DNA from: Comamonadaceae bacterium
Lineage (GTDB): Bacteria; Pseudomonadota; Gammaproteobacteria; Burkholderiales; Burkholderiaceae_C
Direction of reading: 5' to 3'
DNA length: 64,000 nucleotides
Assembly (NCBI GenBank): GCA_027488985.1
Contig: JAIYAR010000003.1
Span: forward strand, 124,001-188,000
Numbering within the stretch: the stretch's first letter is position 1; each line of letters begins with the position of its first letter. Shown one piece after another: positions 8,423 to 20,032 of the stretch. A program made the translations under genes and the position numbers. The notes below the pieces were generated by a model. The model was given only the letters and a program-made list of their open reading frames with translations. It was not told where the DNA came from and did not search any database.

Positions 8423-8970
8423 TGCAGGTCACCAGAACCGCCATTGCGGATGTGCTGCTGCTGGAGCCCAAGGTGTTCGGGGACGAGCGCGGCTTCTTTT
8501 TTGAAAGCTTCAACGAGCGGGTTTTCCGCGAAGCGACCGGCGTGACCCTGCCTTTTGTGCAGGACAACCACTCCAAGTCGGGCTACGGCGTTCTGCGCGG
8601 CTTGCATTACCAGCTCCAGCAGCCTCAGGGCAAACTGGTGCGGGTGGCAGCTGGCGAGGTGTTTGACGTGGCGGTGGATATCCGCCCCGAATCTCCCACC
8701 TACGGCAAATGGGTAGGTGAAATACTGTCTGCCTCCAACAAGCGGCAATTGTGGGTGCCACCCGGACTGGCGCACGGTTTTGTGGTGCTGTCGGAAACCG
8801 CTGAGTTTTTGTACAAGACGACGGACTACTACGCGCCGGAGCATGAGCGATGCATTGCCTGGAATGACCCGACACTGGCCATAGCCTGGCCGGAGATGAG
8901 CATTGCGCCCAAGCTTTCTGCCAAGGATTCGACGGGTGCACGGTTCTGTGACGCTCTGAAAAGTGCTTAA
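8422..8970 (+). CDS. rfbC: dTDP-4-dehydrorhamnose 3,5-epimerase
   Basis: Third step of dTDP-L-rhamnose synthesis, a double epimerisation at C3 and C5 in a cupin fold. At 182 residues it has normal length. Visible are DERGFFFESFNERVF near the N-terminus, VLRGLHYQ with the catalytic His at about residue 62, and the KTTDYYAPEHERCIAW region carrying the catalytic tyrosine. The start ATG 8422 shares bases with the rfbA stop (TGATG), so the four genes form one coupled operon in the order B-D-A-C. Confidence 0.96.
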   Translation: MQVTRTAIADVLLLEPKVFGDERGFFFESFNERVFREATGVTLPFVQDNHSKSGYGVLRGLHYQLQQPQGKLVRVAAGEVFDVAVDIRPESPTYGKWVGEILSASNKRQLWVPPGLAHGFVVLSETAEFLYKTTDYYAPEHERCIAWNDPTLAIAWPEMSIAPKLSAKDSTGARFCDALKSA

Positions 8971-8971
8971 T

Positions 8972-8999
8972 CACACCGGTGTGGTGTAGAAATCACCAC
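8972..8999. other. Overlapping palindromes between rfbC and pilB
   Basis: A perfect 12-base palindrome CACACCGGTGTG (8972-8983) overlaps a second inverted repeat GTGGTG (8981-8986) / CACCAC (8994-8999). The two structures share bases and exclude each other. No T-run follows. It could end the rfb transcript inefficiently or bind a regulator of pilB. Function is inferred. Confidence 0.4.
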
Positions 9000-9076
9000 G
9001 TTCTGTCTGCGAAAATTGGTAACCGCTTGATTCCGGAGCCCTGAAGGTACATGGCTTCGGCTATCCTTGTAGGCTT

Positions 9077-10810
9077 ATGGCATCCGCAGACACTACGACC
9101 CGCGACCCCTCCACTGTCGCCCTGCCGGGGATCGGCCGGGCGTTGGTAGCCGCAGGCAAAATCCCCCAGAAGACTGCAGAAGATATCTACCGGAAGGCAA
9201 TGTCCGGGAAGAACAGCTTCATGGCGGAATTGGTCGGATCTGCCGCGGTGTCGTCGGCGGACTTGGCCCACACCCTCTCCAATGCCTTTGCGGCTCCGCT
9301 CATTGATCTGGATGCGGTAGATATCCAAAGGCTGCCCAAGGGTTTGCTGGACTCCAAGGTGTGTACGGAATTCCGTGTCCTGGTGTTGAGCAAGCGGGGG
9401 AACCGCCTGATCATTGCGACGGCAGACCCCTCAGACCAGCAGGCCGCAGAGCGCATCAAATTCTCTACCCAGATGGGGTTCGACTGGGTGATTGCGGAGT
9501 ACGACAAGCTTTCCAAGATTGTTGATGCCAATACTGTCACCGCCAGTGAGGCGATGGAAGAAATCATTGGTGGTGATTTCGAGTTCGATGAGTCAGCTGC
9601 TGAGGCTGCAACAGACACAACCCAGGCCGCCACCGCGGAAGTAGAAGATGCCCCGGTCGTCCGTTTCCTGCACAAGATGCTGATGGATGCGTTCAGCATG
9701 CGGGCGTCCGACTTGCACTTTGAACCTTACGAACACCAGTACCGGGTGCGCTTCCGGATCGACGGGGAATTGCGCGAAATTGCCAGCCCACCCATTGCCA
9801 TCAAAGACAAACTGGCATCCCGCATCAAAGTGATCTCCCGGATGGACATCTCGGAGAAGCGGGTCCCGCAGGATGGCCGCATGAAGCTCAAGGTGGGTGC
9901 GGACCGGGTGATTGATTTCCGGGTCAGCACCTTGCCTACGCTTTTCGGCGAAAAAATCGTAATCCGTATCTTGGACCCCAGCAGTGCGAAGCTGGGCATT
10001 GATGCGCTGGGCTATGAGATCGAAGAAAAAGAGCGCTTGATCAAGGCGATCGGGCGTCCCTACGGCATGATTCTGGTAACAGGGCCTACCGGATCGGGCA
10101 AAACAGTGTCTTTGTACACCTGTCTGAATATGCTGAACCAGCCGGGCGTCAACATTGCTACGGCGGAGGACCCTTCCGAAATCAACTTGCCGGGCGTGAA
10201 CCAGGTGAACGTCAATGAAAAGGCGGGCCTTACTTTTGCCGCTGCGCTGAAGTCGTTCCTGCGGCAGGATCCGGACATCATCATGGTGGGCGAAATCCGG
10301 GACTTGGAAACGGCGGATATTTCCATCAAGGCTGCGCAGACCGGTCACTTGGTATTGTCGACCTTGCACACGAATGACGCACCCACAACCTTGACGCGTA
10401 TGCGCAATATGGGCATTCAGCCCTTCAACATTGCGTCGAGTGTGATCCTGATTACTGCGCAGCGCTTGGCAAGACGCTTGTGCCTGAACTGCAAGCAGCC
10501 GGCAGATGTGCCCGAGAAGGCGCTGTTGGATGCCGGCTTCAAAGCCGCTGATCTGGATGGGAGCTGGAAGCCTTACCGCGCGGTGGGCTGCTCGTCATGC
10601 AACAACGGCTACAAGGGACGCGTCGGCATTTATCAAGTGATGCCGATCAGCGACGAGATTCAACGGATCATTCTGAGGGACGGGAGTGCGATGGATATTG
10701 CAGCCCAGTCCGAGTTGGAAGGCGTTCGATCCCTGAGGCAATCAGGCCTCCATAAAGTGAGACAAGGGCTGACTTCGTTGGAAGAAGTGCTTGCTGTGAC
10801 CAACGAATAA
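9077..10810 (+). CDS. pilB: Type IV pilus assembly ATPase PilB
   Basis: Cytoplasmic hexameric ATPase that powers pilus extension. The N-terminal MshEN-type region (to about residue 150) precedes the GspE/PilB core. Walker A GPTGSGKT is at 336-343, the Asp box lies around AEDPSEINLPG, Walker B DPDIIMVGEIRD follows, and then the His box GHLVLSTLHTND. A tetracysteine zinc module (CLNCKQ and CSSCNNG) near residues 475-520 is typical of PilB and GspE. Length 577 is normal. The acidic linker before the core fits PilB. pilC and pilD follow directly. Confidence 0.96.
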   Translation: MASADTTTRDPSTVALPGIGRALVAAGKIPQKTAEDIYRKAMSGKNSFMAELVGSAAVSSADLAHTLSNAFAAPLIDLDAVDIQRLPKGLLDSKVCTEFRVLVLSKRGNRLIIATADPSDQQAAERIKFSTQMGFDWVIAEYDKLSKIVDANTVTASEAMEEIIGGDFEFDESAAEAATDTTQAATAEVEDAPVVRFLHKMLMDAFSMRASDLHFEPYEHQYRVRFRIDGELREIASPPIAIKDKLASRIKVISRMDISEKRVPQDGRMKLKVGADRVIDFRVSTLPTLFGEKIVIRILDPSSAKLGIDALGYEIEEKERLIKAIGRPYGMILVTGPTGSGKTVSLYTCLNMLNQPGVNIATAEDPSEINLPGVNQVNVNEKAGLTFAAALKSFLRQDPDIIMVGEIRDLETADISIKAAQTGHLVLSTLHTNDAPTTLTRMRNMGIQPFNIASSVILITAQRLARRLCLNCKQPADVPEKALLDAGFKAADLDGSWKPYRAVGCSSCNNGYKGRVGIYQVMPISDEIQRIILRDGSAMDIAAQSELEGVRSLRQSGLHKVRQGLTSLEEVLAVTNE

Positions 10811-10828
10811 AGATAACCCGGGGGAACT

Positions 10829-12046
10829 ATGGCAACAGCAAAACCTGCGGATACCAAAGACGCAGTATTTGAATGGGAAGGTAAAGACCGAAACGGCAAG
10901 CAGGTGCGTGGTGAGACACGTGCTATTGGCGAGAACCAGGTCAAGTCGATGTTGCGCCGTCAGGGCGTGACCCCCACCAAGATCAAAAAGCGCCGCATGC
11001 GCTCGGGCAAATCGATCAAGCCCAAAGACATGGCGATCTTTACCCGCCAATTGGCCACCATGATGAAGGCTGGCGTTCCCCTGCTACAGGCCTTCGATAT
11101 TGTGGGGCGGGGCAACCCCAACCCGAGCGTGACCAAATTGCTGAGCGACATCCGCTCTGATGTGGAAACCGGTACCTCGCTGAGCTCGGCCTTCCGCAAG
11201 TACCCGTTGTACTTCGACAACCTCTACTGCAACCTGGTGGAAGCCGGTGAGTCAGCCGGTATCCTGGACCAGTTGCTGGACCGGTTGGCCGTGTACATGG
11301 AAAAGACAGAAGCCATCAAGTCCAAAATCAAGTCGGCATTGATGTACCCGATTGCGGTGCTGGTGGTGGCGTTTGTGGTGGTCTCGGTGATCATGATTTT
11401 TGTGATTCCGTCGTTCAAACAGGTTTTCACTTCCTTTGGCGGAGAGTTGCCTGCTCCAACACTATTTGTGATCGCCATGAGCGAGATATTCATCGAGTAC
11501 TGGTGGCTTATCTTCGGCGGTATCGGTGGCGGCATTTACTTCTTCATGCAGGCTTGGCGACGCAATGAGAAGGTGCAAGCCTTCATGGATAGGTTGATGC
11601 TGAAGCTACCGATCTTCGGCGTCATGGTGGACAAAAGCTGTGTGGCTCGCTGGACGCGGACCTTGTCGACCATGTTCGCTGCCGGCGTTCCCTTGGTGGA
11701 AGCCTTGGACTCGGTCGGAGGAGCCTCCGGGAATATCGTCTACCAGAATGCAACCCTTAAAATCCAGCAAGAGGTGTCTACTGGTACTTCACTGACCGCG
11801 GCAATGTCGAATGCCAACCTGTTCCCGTCCATGGTGCTGCAGATGTGTGCCATCGGGGAAGAGTCGGGCTCCATTGATCACATGCTGGGCAAGGCTGCAG
11901 ACTTCTTTGAAGCTGAGGTTGATGACATGGTGGCGGGGATCTCCAGCCTGATGGAGCCCATCATCATCGTGGTGCTGGGTACGGTGATCGGCGGGATTGT
12001 CGTGTCAATGTACCTGCCGATCTTCAAGTTGGGACAAGTGGTTTGA
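10829..12046 (+). CDS. pilC: Type IV pilus inner-membrane platform protein PilC
   Basis: Polytopic inner-membrane protein that links the motor ATPase to pilin polymerisation. The 405-residue protein has the usual PilC N-terminus (FEWEGKDRNGKQVRGETRA) and two T2SSF domains, each with FTRQLATMMKAGVPLLQA-type and TRTLSTMFAAGVPLVEAL-type motifs. Hydrophobic segments lie around residues 170-190, 210-235 and 375-400. GGGGGAAC stands just before the ATG, 18 bp after pilB. It overlaps the start of pilD. Confidence 0.96.
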   Translation: MATAKPADTKDAVFEWEGKDRNGKQVRGETRAIGENQVKSMLRRQGVTPTKIKKRRMRSGKSIKPKDMAIFTRQLATMMKAGVPLLQAFDIVGRGNPNPSVTKLLSDIRSDVETGTSLSSAFRKYPLYFDNLYCNLVEAGESAGILDQLLDRLAVYMEKTEAIKSKIKSALMYPIAVLVVAFVVVSVIMIFVIPSFKQVFTSFGGELPAPTLFVIAMSEIFIEYWWLIFGGIGGGIYFFMQAWRRNEKVQAFMDRLMLKLPIFGVMVDKSCVARWTRTLSTMFAAGVPLVEALDSVGGASGNIVYQNATLKIQQEVSTGTSLTAAMSNANLFPSMVLQMCAIGEESGSIDHMLGKAADFFEAEVDDMVAGISSLMEPIIIVVLGTVIGGIVVSMYLPIFKLGQVV

Positions 12047-12891
12047 TGGGTACCGGGGTACTGTGGCTGGATGCAAGCCTGATCGGCTTTCTGGGGCTGT
12101 TGATCGGTAGTTTTCTGAATGTGGTGATCCATCGCTTGCCGAAGATGATGGAACGCCAGTGGGCTTCAGAGTGTGCCGAACTCACCGGCAAGGAGCCTGC
12201 GCATCAAGACCCATTCAATTTGATGACACCGAGGTCCCGCTGCCCGCATTGTGGGCATCTGATTGCTTGGTATGAGAACGTTCCTGTAGTGAGCTATCTG
12301 GCACTGCGCGGTCGTTGCTCTGAGTGCAAAAAACCAATCAGCGCGCGCTATCCGCTAGTGGAACTGGTGACCGGCTGCTTGTTTTTCTTTTGTGCTTGGA
12401 GGTGGGGGGCGACCCCAGCAGGTCTGGCTTGGTGTGCCTTCAGTGCCGCCTTGGTTACGTTGGCGCTGATTGACTGGGATACCACCCTGCTCCCCGACGA
12501 CATCACCCTGCCGCTGCTTTGGCTGGGGTTGGTGGCTGCGGCCTTGCAATGGACGCCTGTGGGATTGAGCACTGCTTTTTGGGGGGCAGTGGCGGGCTAT
12601 CTATCCCTCTGGTCGGTGTATTGGTTATTCAAACTGGTGACCGGCAAAGAAGGGATGGGCTATGGCGACTTCAAACTCTTTGCGGCCCTGGGGGCCTGGT
12701 TCGGTTGGCCGGTTTTGATCCCCATGATTTTGTTGGCCTCCGTGATAGGCGCTATTGTGGGCATTGCCATGAAGTTCACCACTGGACTGCGTGAGGGTGG
12801 CTATGTGCCCTTCGGCCCCTTTCTTGCGGGTGCGGGCTTCGCTGCACTGTTGCTTGGACCCGCAACTCTGCGCGGATTCGTAAACCTCTGA
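12046..12891 (+). CDS. pilD: Type IV prepilin peptidase / N-methyltransferase PilD
   Basis: Bifunctional A24 aspartyl protease that cleaves the leader of prepilins and methylates the new N-terminus. The ATG at 12046 (TGATG overlap with pilC) is preferred to the TTG at 12043. The 281-residue protein has an N-terminal membrane helix, the zinc tetracysteine loop (CPHC near 66-69 and CSEC near 91-94), and two catalytic aspartates: one in LIDWDTTLLPDD and one in the GYGDFK motif. Several further membrane segments follow. Likely substrates are the prepilin at 5 kb and pilins elsewhere. Confidence 0.95.
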   Translation: MGTGVLWLDASLIGFLGLLIGSFLNVVIHRLPKMMERQWASECAELTGKEPAHQDPFNLMTPRSRCPHCGHLIAWYENVPVVSYLALRGRCSECKKPISARYPLVELVTGCLFFFCAWRWGATPAGLAWCAFSAALVTLALIDWDTTLLPDDITLPLLWLGLVAAALQWTPVGLSTAFWGAVAGYLSLWSVYWLFKLVTGKEGMGYGDFKLFAALGAWFGWPVLIPMILLASVIGAIVGIAMKFTTGLREGGYVPFGPFLAGAGFAALLLGPATLRGFVNL

Positions 12892-12895
12892 TCGC

Positions 12896-13504
12896 ATGAA
12901 CAGAGGATTAAGGGTTGGGCTGACGGGGGGCATCGGGAGTGGAAAAAGCACCGTCGCGGCTTTTCTGGAGAAATTGGGCGCTTTCGTGATTGATGCTGAC
13001 GCCATCTCGCGGTCTACAACGGCCACAGGCGGCGCTGCGATTGCTTCCATTGCTGAGGCTTTTGGCCAAAGTGTCATAGGCCCAGACGGCGCTTTGGACC
13101 GGGTCCGGATGAGAGAGATTGCCTTCAAAGACCCCGGTGCACGCAAAAGGCTGGAGGCCATTATTCATCCCTTGGTGGGGGATGCGATCGCCAAGGCCAC
13201 AAAGCGAGCAGATGAACTATCTGCGCCCTGCTTGGTGTACGACATTCCACTGCTGTTTGAATCCGCCCATTGGCGGCAAAGCCTGGAAACCGTATTGGTG
13301 GTGGATTGCGCAGAGAACACCCAGATCACCCGTGTTTGCGCGCGCAACGGGCTGTCCAGCGAAGAAGTTCGCGCAGTGATAGCCGCCCAGGCCAGCCGGA
13401 TCACAAGGCTGTGCGGCGCGGATCATGTGATCTGCAACGATGGGCTCACTTTGCTGCAACTTGAAGGTCTGGTGTATCAAATGCGCGGGCAGTTCGGGCT
13501 ATGA
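12896..13504 (+). CDS. coaE: Dephospho-CoA kinase
   Basis: Final step of coenzyme A synthesis: phosphorylates the 3'-OH of dephospho-CoA with ATP. It is 202 residues long, with P-loop GLTGGIGSGKSTVA near residue 8, the FVIDADAISR segment that holds the catalytic Asp, and the DIPLLFE motif of the CoA-binding region. It begins 4 bp after pilD, the common pilD-coaE-zapD arrangement of beta- and gammaproteobacteria. Confidence 0.95.
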   Translation: MNRGLRVGLTGGIGSGKSTVAAFLEKLGAFVIDADAISRSTTATGGAAIASIAEAFGQSVIGPDGALDRVRMREIAFKDPGARKRLEAIIHPLVGDAIAKATKRADELSAPCLVYDIPLLFESAHWRQSLETVLVVDCAENTQITRVCARNGLSSEEVRAVIAAQASRITRLCGADHVICNDGLTLLQLEGLVYQMRGQFGL

Positions 13505-13526
13505 TTCGACGTCCGGAAAATACAGC

Positions 13527-14282
13527 GTGATCCTCTACGAATACCCCTTCAACGAACGCATTCGCACTTATTTGCGACTGGAGCATTTGTTTCTCCGGCT
13601 GGCGGAGTTGATGGGTCGTACGGACCCGTTGGACCACCACTTTGCGCTGACCACCATTTTTGAAGTGATGGATGTGGGTGCAAGGGCTGATCTGAAATCC
13701 GACGTACTCAAAGACCTCGACAAACAAAAGCAGGCACTGAATGCCTACCGCGGCAATCCGGCGATCTCGGAAGCCGTGCTTGACAAGGTCATAGCCCAGC
13801 TTGACCACTGCTTTACCGGACTGAATGCACTCACCGGCAAGGCCGGGCAGTCACTCACCGAAAACGACTGGTTAATGAGCATCCGCAGCCGGGTTGGCAT
13901 TCCCGGTGGTACTTGCGAGTTCGATTTGCCCGCTTACTTTGCGTGGCAGCACCGTAGCGCAGAATCCCGTCAGCAGGACCTCCAGCGCTGGGCCTCTACC
14001 TTGGGGCCACTGGCAGAGTCGATTCACTTGCTTCTCAAAATGCTCCGTGATTCGGGAGCACCTCAAAAAGTCATGGCCGTAGGCGGTCAATTCCAGCAAA
14101 ACTTGCCACAAGGCCGAACCTTTCAGTTGCTGCGCCTCGCTTTGGACCCGGCTTTGGAGGTCATTCCCGAAATCAGTGGCAATCGGCTGATGGTATCCAT
14201 CCGCTTGATGCGCCACGACGAAGATGACCGGCTCCATCCTTGCGGCCAGGACACCGGGTTTGAGCTCACACTCTGCTCTTGA
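13527..14282 (+). CDS. zapD: Cell division protein ZapD
   Basis: Cytoplasmic protein that cross-links and stabilises FtsZ filaments at the Z ring (family knowledge, former YacF/DUF1342). The GTG at 13527 gives the standard N-terminus VILYEYPFNERIRTYLRLEH and 251 residues, the family length. The frame opens further upstream, but that part lies inside coaE and has no family match by eye. No good Shine-Dalgarno is visible. The neighbours coaE and yacG are its usual partners. Confidence 0.92.
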   Translation: MILYEYPFNERIRTYLRLEHLFLRLAELMGRTDPLDHHFALTTIFEVMDVGARADLKSDVLKDLDKQKQALNAYRGNPAISEAVLDKVIAQLDHCFTGLNALTGKAGQSLTENDWLMSIRSRVGIPGGTCEFDLPAYFAWQHRSAESRQQDLQRWASTLGPLAESIHLLLKMLRDSGAPQKVMAVGGQFQQNLPQGRTFQLLRLALDPALEVIPEISGNRLMVSIRLMRHDEDDRLHPCGQDTGFELTLCS

Positions 14283-14312
14283 AGTGGCTCACTGAGTGCA
14301 GAAAGCATTGTG

Positions 14313-14510
14313 ATGGCAGCTGAAGAGAAGATCGTGCAATGCCCTGGTTGTGGTGGCGACAGTGTCTACGAAGTACGCAATGTCTACCGGCCTTTTTGCA
14401 GTGAGCGGTGCAAAAACCTGGATCTGGGAGCTTGGGCCAGCGAATCGTTTCGTGTGCCGACCGAGTCGCCCCCTGAAGACTTACCTTACGGCGATCCAAA
14501 ACTACAGTAG
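14313..14510 (+). CDS. yacG: DNA gyrase inhibitor YacG
   Basis: Small zinc protein of 65 residues. Zinc ligands are CPGC near residue 11 and CSERC near residue 32, in the order C-X2-C...C-X3-C of the family. In E. coli YacG binds GyrB and inhibits gyrase (established for that protein). ATG 14313 is used; a GTG lies one codon upstream. It ends 1 bp before the convergent mutT-like gene, and no terminator is visible between them. Confidence 0.9.
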   Translation: MAAEEKIVQCPGCGGDSVYEVRNVYRPFCSERCKNLDLGAWASESFRVPTESPPEDLPYGDPKLQ

Positions 14511-14511
14511 A

Positions 14512-15015
14512 TTAGCCGTTAGCGCCCGTGGAATCTACGCGGGGCGCTCCTGAAAGCGTAGCACCTTCATAGGCACGCTCCTGTGCAAACCAGTCCAGTA
14601 CCGGCAAGGTACCCGGCAGCACCGGATGTACTTCGACCGGCAGTTGCTGCCATGCGTAGTGTTGCGCCTCCCGCATCACAAGCTCTCCGGTCCATGCATG
14701 GACCTTGCAAAAGTTCAATCGCACCAAAGCATGCGGGTAATCCACCATCTCAACCCGCCAAGGTTCAGCGCTTGAGATGGTGATTCCGATTTCCTCTTGC
14801 AGTTCACGCCGCAGCGCCTGCTCGATGCTCTCACCGGATTCCACTTTTCCGCCCGGAAACTCCCAATAGCCGGCATACGCCTTACCGACAGGGCGGGAGG
14901 TCAAGAGGAAGGCGCCATCGTCTCTCACGAGCACGCCGACTGCCACTTCCACAGCAACGCGTTCTGCACCGCCTTCACGGGCCCGATGCGGATCTGCGAC
15001 CAGGGGGGTGCTCAT
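14512..15015 (-). CDS. Nudix hydrolase, MutT-like (8-oxo-dGTP diphosphatase type)
   Basis: 167-residue Nudix protein. The Nudix box begins at GGKVESGES and runs through RRELQEEIGI, with all conserved Gly and Glu residues. The sequence before it (FLLTSRPVGKAYAGYWEFPG) is typical of MutT-type enzymes that cleave 8-oxo-dGTP and so prevent A-G transversions. An N-terminal extension of about 20 residues precedes the domain. The start overlaps the DUF815 stop by 4 bp, so the two are translated together. MutT is likely but other Nudix specificities are possible. Confidence 0.88.
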   Translation of the reverse strand: MSTPLVADPHRAREGGAERVAVEVAVGVLVRDDGAFLLTSRPVGKAYAGYWEFPGGKVESGESIEQALRRELQEEIGITISSAEPWRVEMVDYPHALVRLNFCKVHAWTGELVMREAQHYAWQQLPVEVHPVLPGTLPVLDWFAQERAYEGATLSGAPRVDSTGANG

Positions 15016-15887
15016 GCCTGAGCGACCCTGCCCGAATAGTCACGGGCGAATTGGTAGGCCACGCGGCCGCTGCGTGCGCCGCGCTCCAACGCCCACAAAA
15101 GCGCCGCAGGACGCGCTGCCTCCACCTCTGCCGCAGAAAACCCGAAACTGCCAAGCCACTGGGCCACGATGGTGAGATATTCATCCTGGCTGAAAGGGTA
15201 AAAACTCACCCAAAGGCCAAAGCGCTCAGAGAGCGATATCTTTTCTTCTACGACCTCGCCGGGGTGTACCTCCCCATCGTCGGTGTGCTTGTAAGTCCGG
15301 TTCTCAGATATGTATTCTGGTAGCAGGTGACGGCGATTGCTGGTGGCATAGATCAGCACATTGGGCGTTGCTGCAGCCACAGAGCCATCCAAAACAGACT
15401 TCAGGGCCTTGTACCCGGGTTCCCCCTCGTCAAAGCTGAGGTCATCACAAAAAATGATGAACTTCTGGGGGAGCACTGCTATCAGCTCAATAATGTCTTG
15501 CAGATCGATCAAATCCGCTTTGTCAACTTCGATCAGACGCAAACCTTGCGGTGCAAAGGTGTGCAGGCAGGCCCTGACCAAAGAAGATTTGCCAGTGCCA
15601 CGGGCACCGGTTAACAACACATTGTTAGCCATACCCCCACGAACGAACTGGGCCGTATTGCGCTCGATTTTTTCCTTTTGATCATCCACTTCGCGCAGAT
15701 CATCCAATGACATGGCGCCGACGTGTAGGACAGGAGAAATGATCCCTTGCCCTGAGGACCTGCGTCGATACCTGAACGCTATGGAAGCATTCCAATCCGG
15801 GGCTGCAAGGGTGTGGGGAAGCGAGGCTTCCACGCGCTCCATAAACAGCTCAGCGCGCGCGATAAAGCGCTCGAGTGCGTCTGTCAT
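15012..15887 (-). CDS. DUF815 family AAA-type ATPase
   Basis: 291-residue P-loop ATPase of the DUF815 family. Walker A is LTGARGTGKSSL near residue 95, Walker B is IIFCDDLSFDE near residue 140, and the sensor segment is VLIYATSNRRHLLPE. The C-terminal part includes SERFGLWVSFYPFSQDEYL. The biochemical role is not established. In Burkholderiales it commonly stands next to the mutT-like gene near argJ and secA, as here. It lies 12 bp after argJ in direction of transcription's upstream neighbour order secA-argJ-DUF815-nudix. Confidence 0.88.
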   Translation of the reverse strand: MTDALERFIARAELFMERVEASLPHTLAAPDWNASIAFRYRRRSSGQGIISPVLHVGAMSLDDLREVDDQKEKIERNTAQFVRGGMANNVLLTGARGTGKSSLVRACLHTFAPQGLRLIEVDKADLIDLQDIIELIAVLPQKFIIFCDDLSFDEGEPGYKALKSVLDGSVAAATPNVLIYATSNRRHLLPEYISENRTYKHTDDGEVHPGEVVEEKISLSERFGLWVSFYPFSQDEYLTIVAQWLGSFGFSAAEVEAARPAALLWALERGARSGRVAYQFARDYSGRVAQA

Positions 15888-15899
15888 GGGATGCTCCGC

Positions 15900-17126
15900 T
15901 TAGGACCGGTAATCGGCGTTGATGGTGACGTAGTCGTGGCTGAGGTCACAGGTCCACACCGTTTGGGTGGCAGTCCCGCGCCCTAGACCGACCTGCACTG
16001 TGATTTCACTTTGCTTCATCACGCGTTGGCCGTCTTCTTCGCGGTAGTGCGGATTGCGGCCGCCACGGGTAGCCACCAACACTTCGTCCAGATGCAACTC
16101 AATCAAGCCCTGATCGAGATCCTCGATACCGGCGTAACCCACGGCAGCAAGGATACGGCCGAGATTGGGGTCGCTGGCAAAAAATGCTGTTTTCACCAAA
16201 GGAGAGTGGGCAATTGCGTAAGCGACCTGACGGCATTCAGCCTCAGTGCGTCCACCTTCTACCTTCACTGTAATGAATTTTGTCGCACCCTCACCGTCCC
16301 GCACAATGGCCTGCGCCAGCTTTCTGGCTACTTCGAGAAGAGCCGCTTTCAGTGCGCGGGCGGCTACGGAGTCCAGGTCCGTGATAGGAGCGTGTGCAGC
16401 TTTGTTGGTGGCAATCAGCAGTAGCGAGTCGTTGGTGGAGGTATCTCCATCCACGGTGACACGATTGAAAGAACCTTCAGCCAGTTCACGCGCCAGAGCG
16501 GCCATAAGGGACTGATCGACACAGGCGTCAGTAGCGATAAAGCCCAACATGGTTGCCATATTGGGGCGGATCATTCCAGCACCTTTGCTGATACCGGTGA
16601 CAGATACCGTACAGCCGTCGACCATCGCAGAAGCACTAAAGGCTTTGGGCTGTGTGTCCGTGGTCATGATGCCTTCAGCGGCCTTCAACCAGTGATCGGG
16701 GCGGGCTTCAGCAATCGCTGCATCCAGTCCGGCCTCGATCCGGTCCACGGGCAGCGGCTCCATGATGACCCCGGTTGAGAATGGCAAGACCTGCTCAGGA
16801 GCCAACGATAGTTTGGCAGCCAAGGTCACACAGCTTTGCTTGGCTCGCGCCAGACCGTCCGCACCGGTACCTGCATTGGCGTTGCCGGTATTGATGACGA
16901 TTGCCCGTGCCGGGGAGACCTGCAAGTGCTGGCGGCAGAGCTGCACCGGCGCTGCGCAAAAACGATTGGTCGTGAAAACGCCACCCACACTGCACCCTTC
17001 ATCCAGCAGCATGACCGTCAGGTCTTTTCGGCCGGCTTTACGCACACCGGCTTCGGTGACTCCGATGCGCACGCCCGGAATCGCTATCAAGTCAGAGGCC
17101 ACGGGAAGGGGAAGATTTACTGGCAT
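15900..17126 (-). CDS. argJ: Bifunctional ornithine acetyltransferase / N-acetylglutamate synthase
   Basis: Arginine synthesis: transfers acetyl from N-acetylornithine to glutamate, recycling the acetyl group, and may also use acetyl-CoA. ATG 17126 (MPVNLPLP) gives 408 residues, the family length; the longer frame runs into the secA 3' end. The self-cleavage site [13 protein letters not shown] has the nucleophilic Thr at about residue 192. The C-terminal part includes [15 protein letters not shown]. It starts 10 bp after the secA stop. Confidence 0.95.
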   Translation of the reverse strand: MPVNLPLPVASDLIAIPGVRIGVTEAGVRKAGRKDLTVMLLDEGCSVGGVFTTNRFCAAPVQLCRQHLQVSPARAIVINTGNANAGTGADGLARAKQSCVTLAAKLSLAPEQVLPFSTGVIMEPLPVDRIEAGLDAAIAEARPDHWLKAAEGIMTTDTQPKAFSASAMVDGCTVSVTGISKGAGMIRPNMATMLGFIATDACVDQSLMAALARELAEGSFNRVTVDGDTSTNDSLLLIATNKAAHAPITDLDSVAARALKAALLEVARKLAQAIVRDGEGATKFITVKVEGGRTEAECRQVAYAIAHSPLVKTAFFASDPNLGRILAAVGYAGIEDLDQGLIELHLDEVLVATRGGRNPHYREEDGQRVMKQSEITVQVGLGRGTATQTVWTCDLSHDYVTINADYRS

Positions 17127-17136
17127 GGCGGGCCTT

Positions 17137-19890
<2,754 letters not shown>

Positions 19891-19911
19891 CAATGCAAGC
19901 CCGATTCATGC

Positions 19912-19924
19912 GCCCACCGTGGGC
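19912..19924. promoter_or_regulatory. Short palindrome in the secA leader
   Basis: GCCCAC-C-GTGGGC (6-bp arms around one base) is located 22 bp upstream of the secA ATG, where no strong Shine-Dalgarno is visible. It could be an operator or leader structure. In E. coli secA is translationally controlled through secM, but no such gene is seen here. Evidence is weak. Confidence 0.3.
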
Positions 19925-20032
19925 ACATGCACCAGCGCAGTCCTTTTACTAATCCGATTGATTTGGTTGCTCGAACCGGGAAGTAAAGCCCCTGCGTGAG
20001 GCCAGCCCCTCGGACGAGCTTAATTCGCCATT

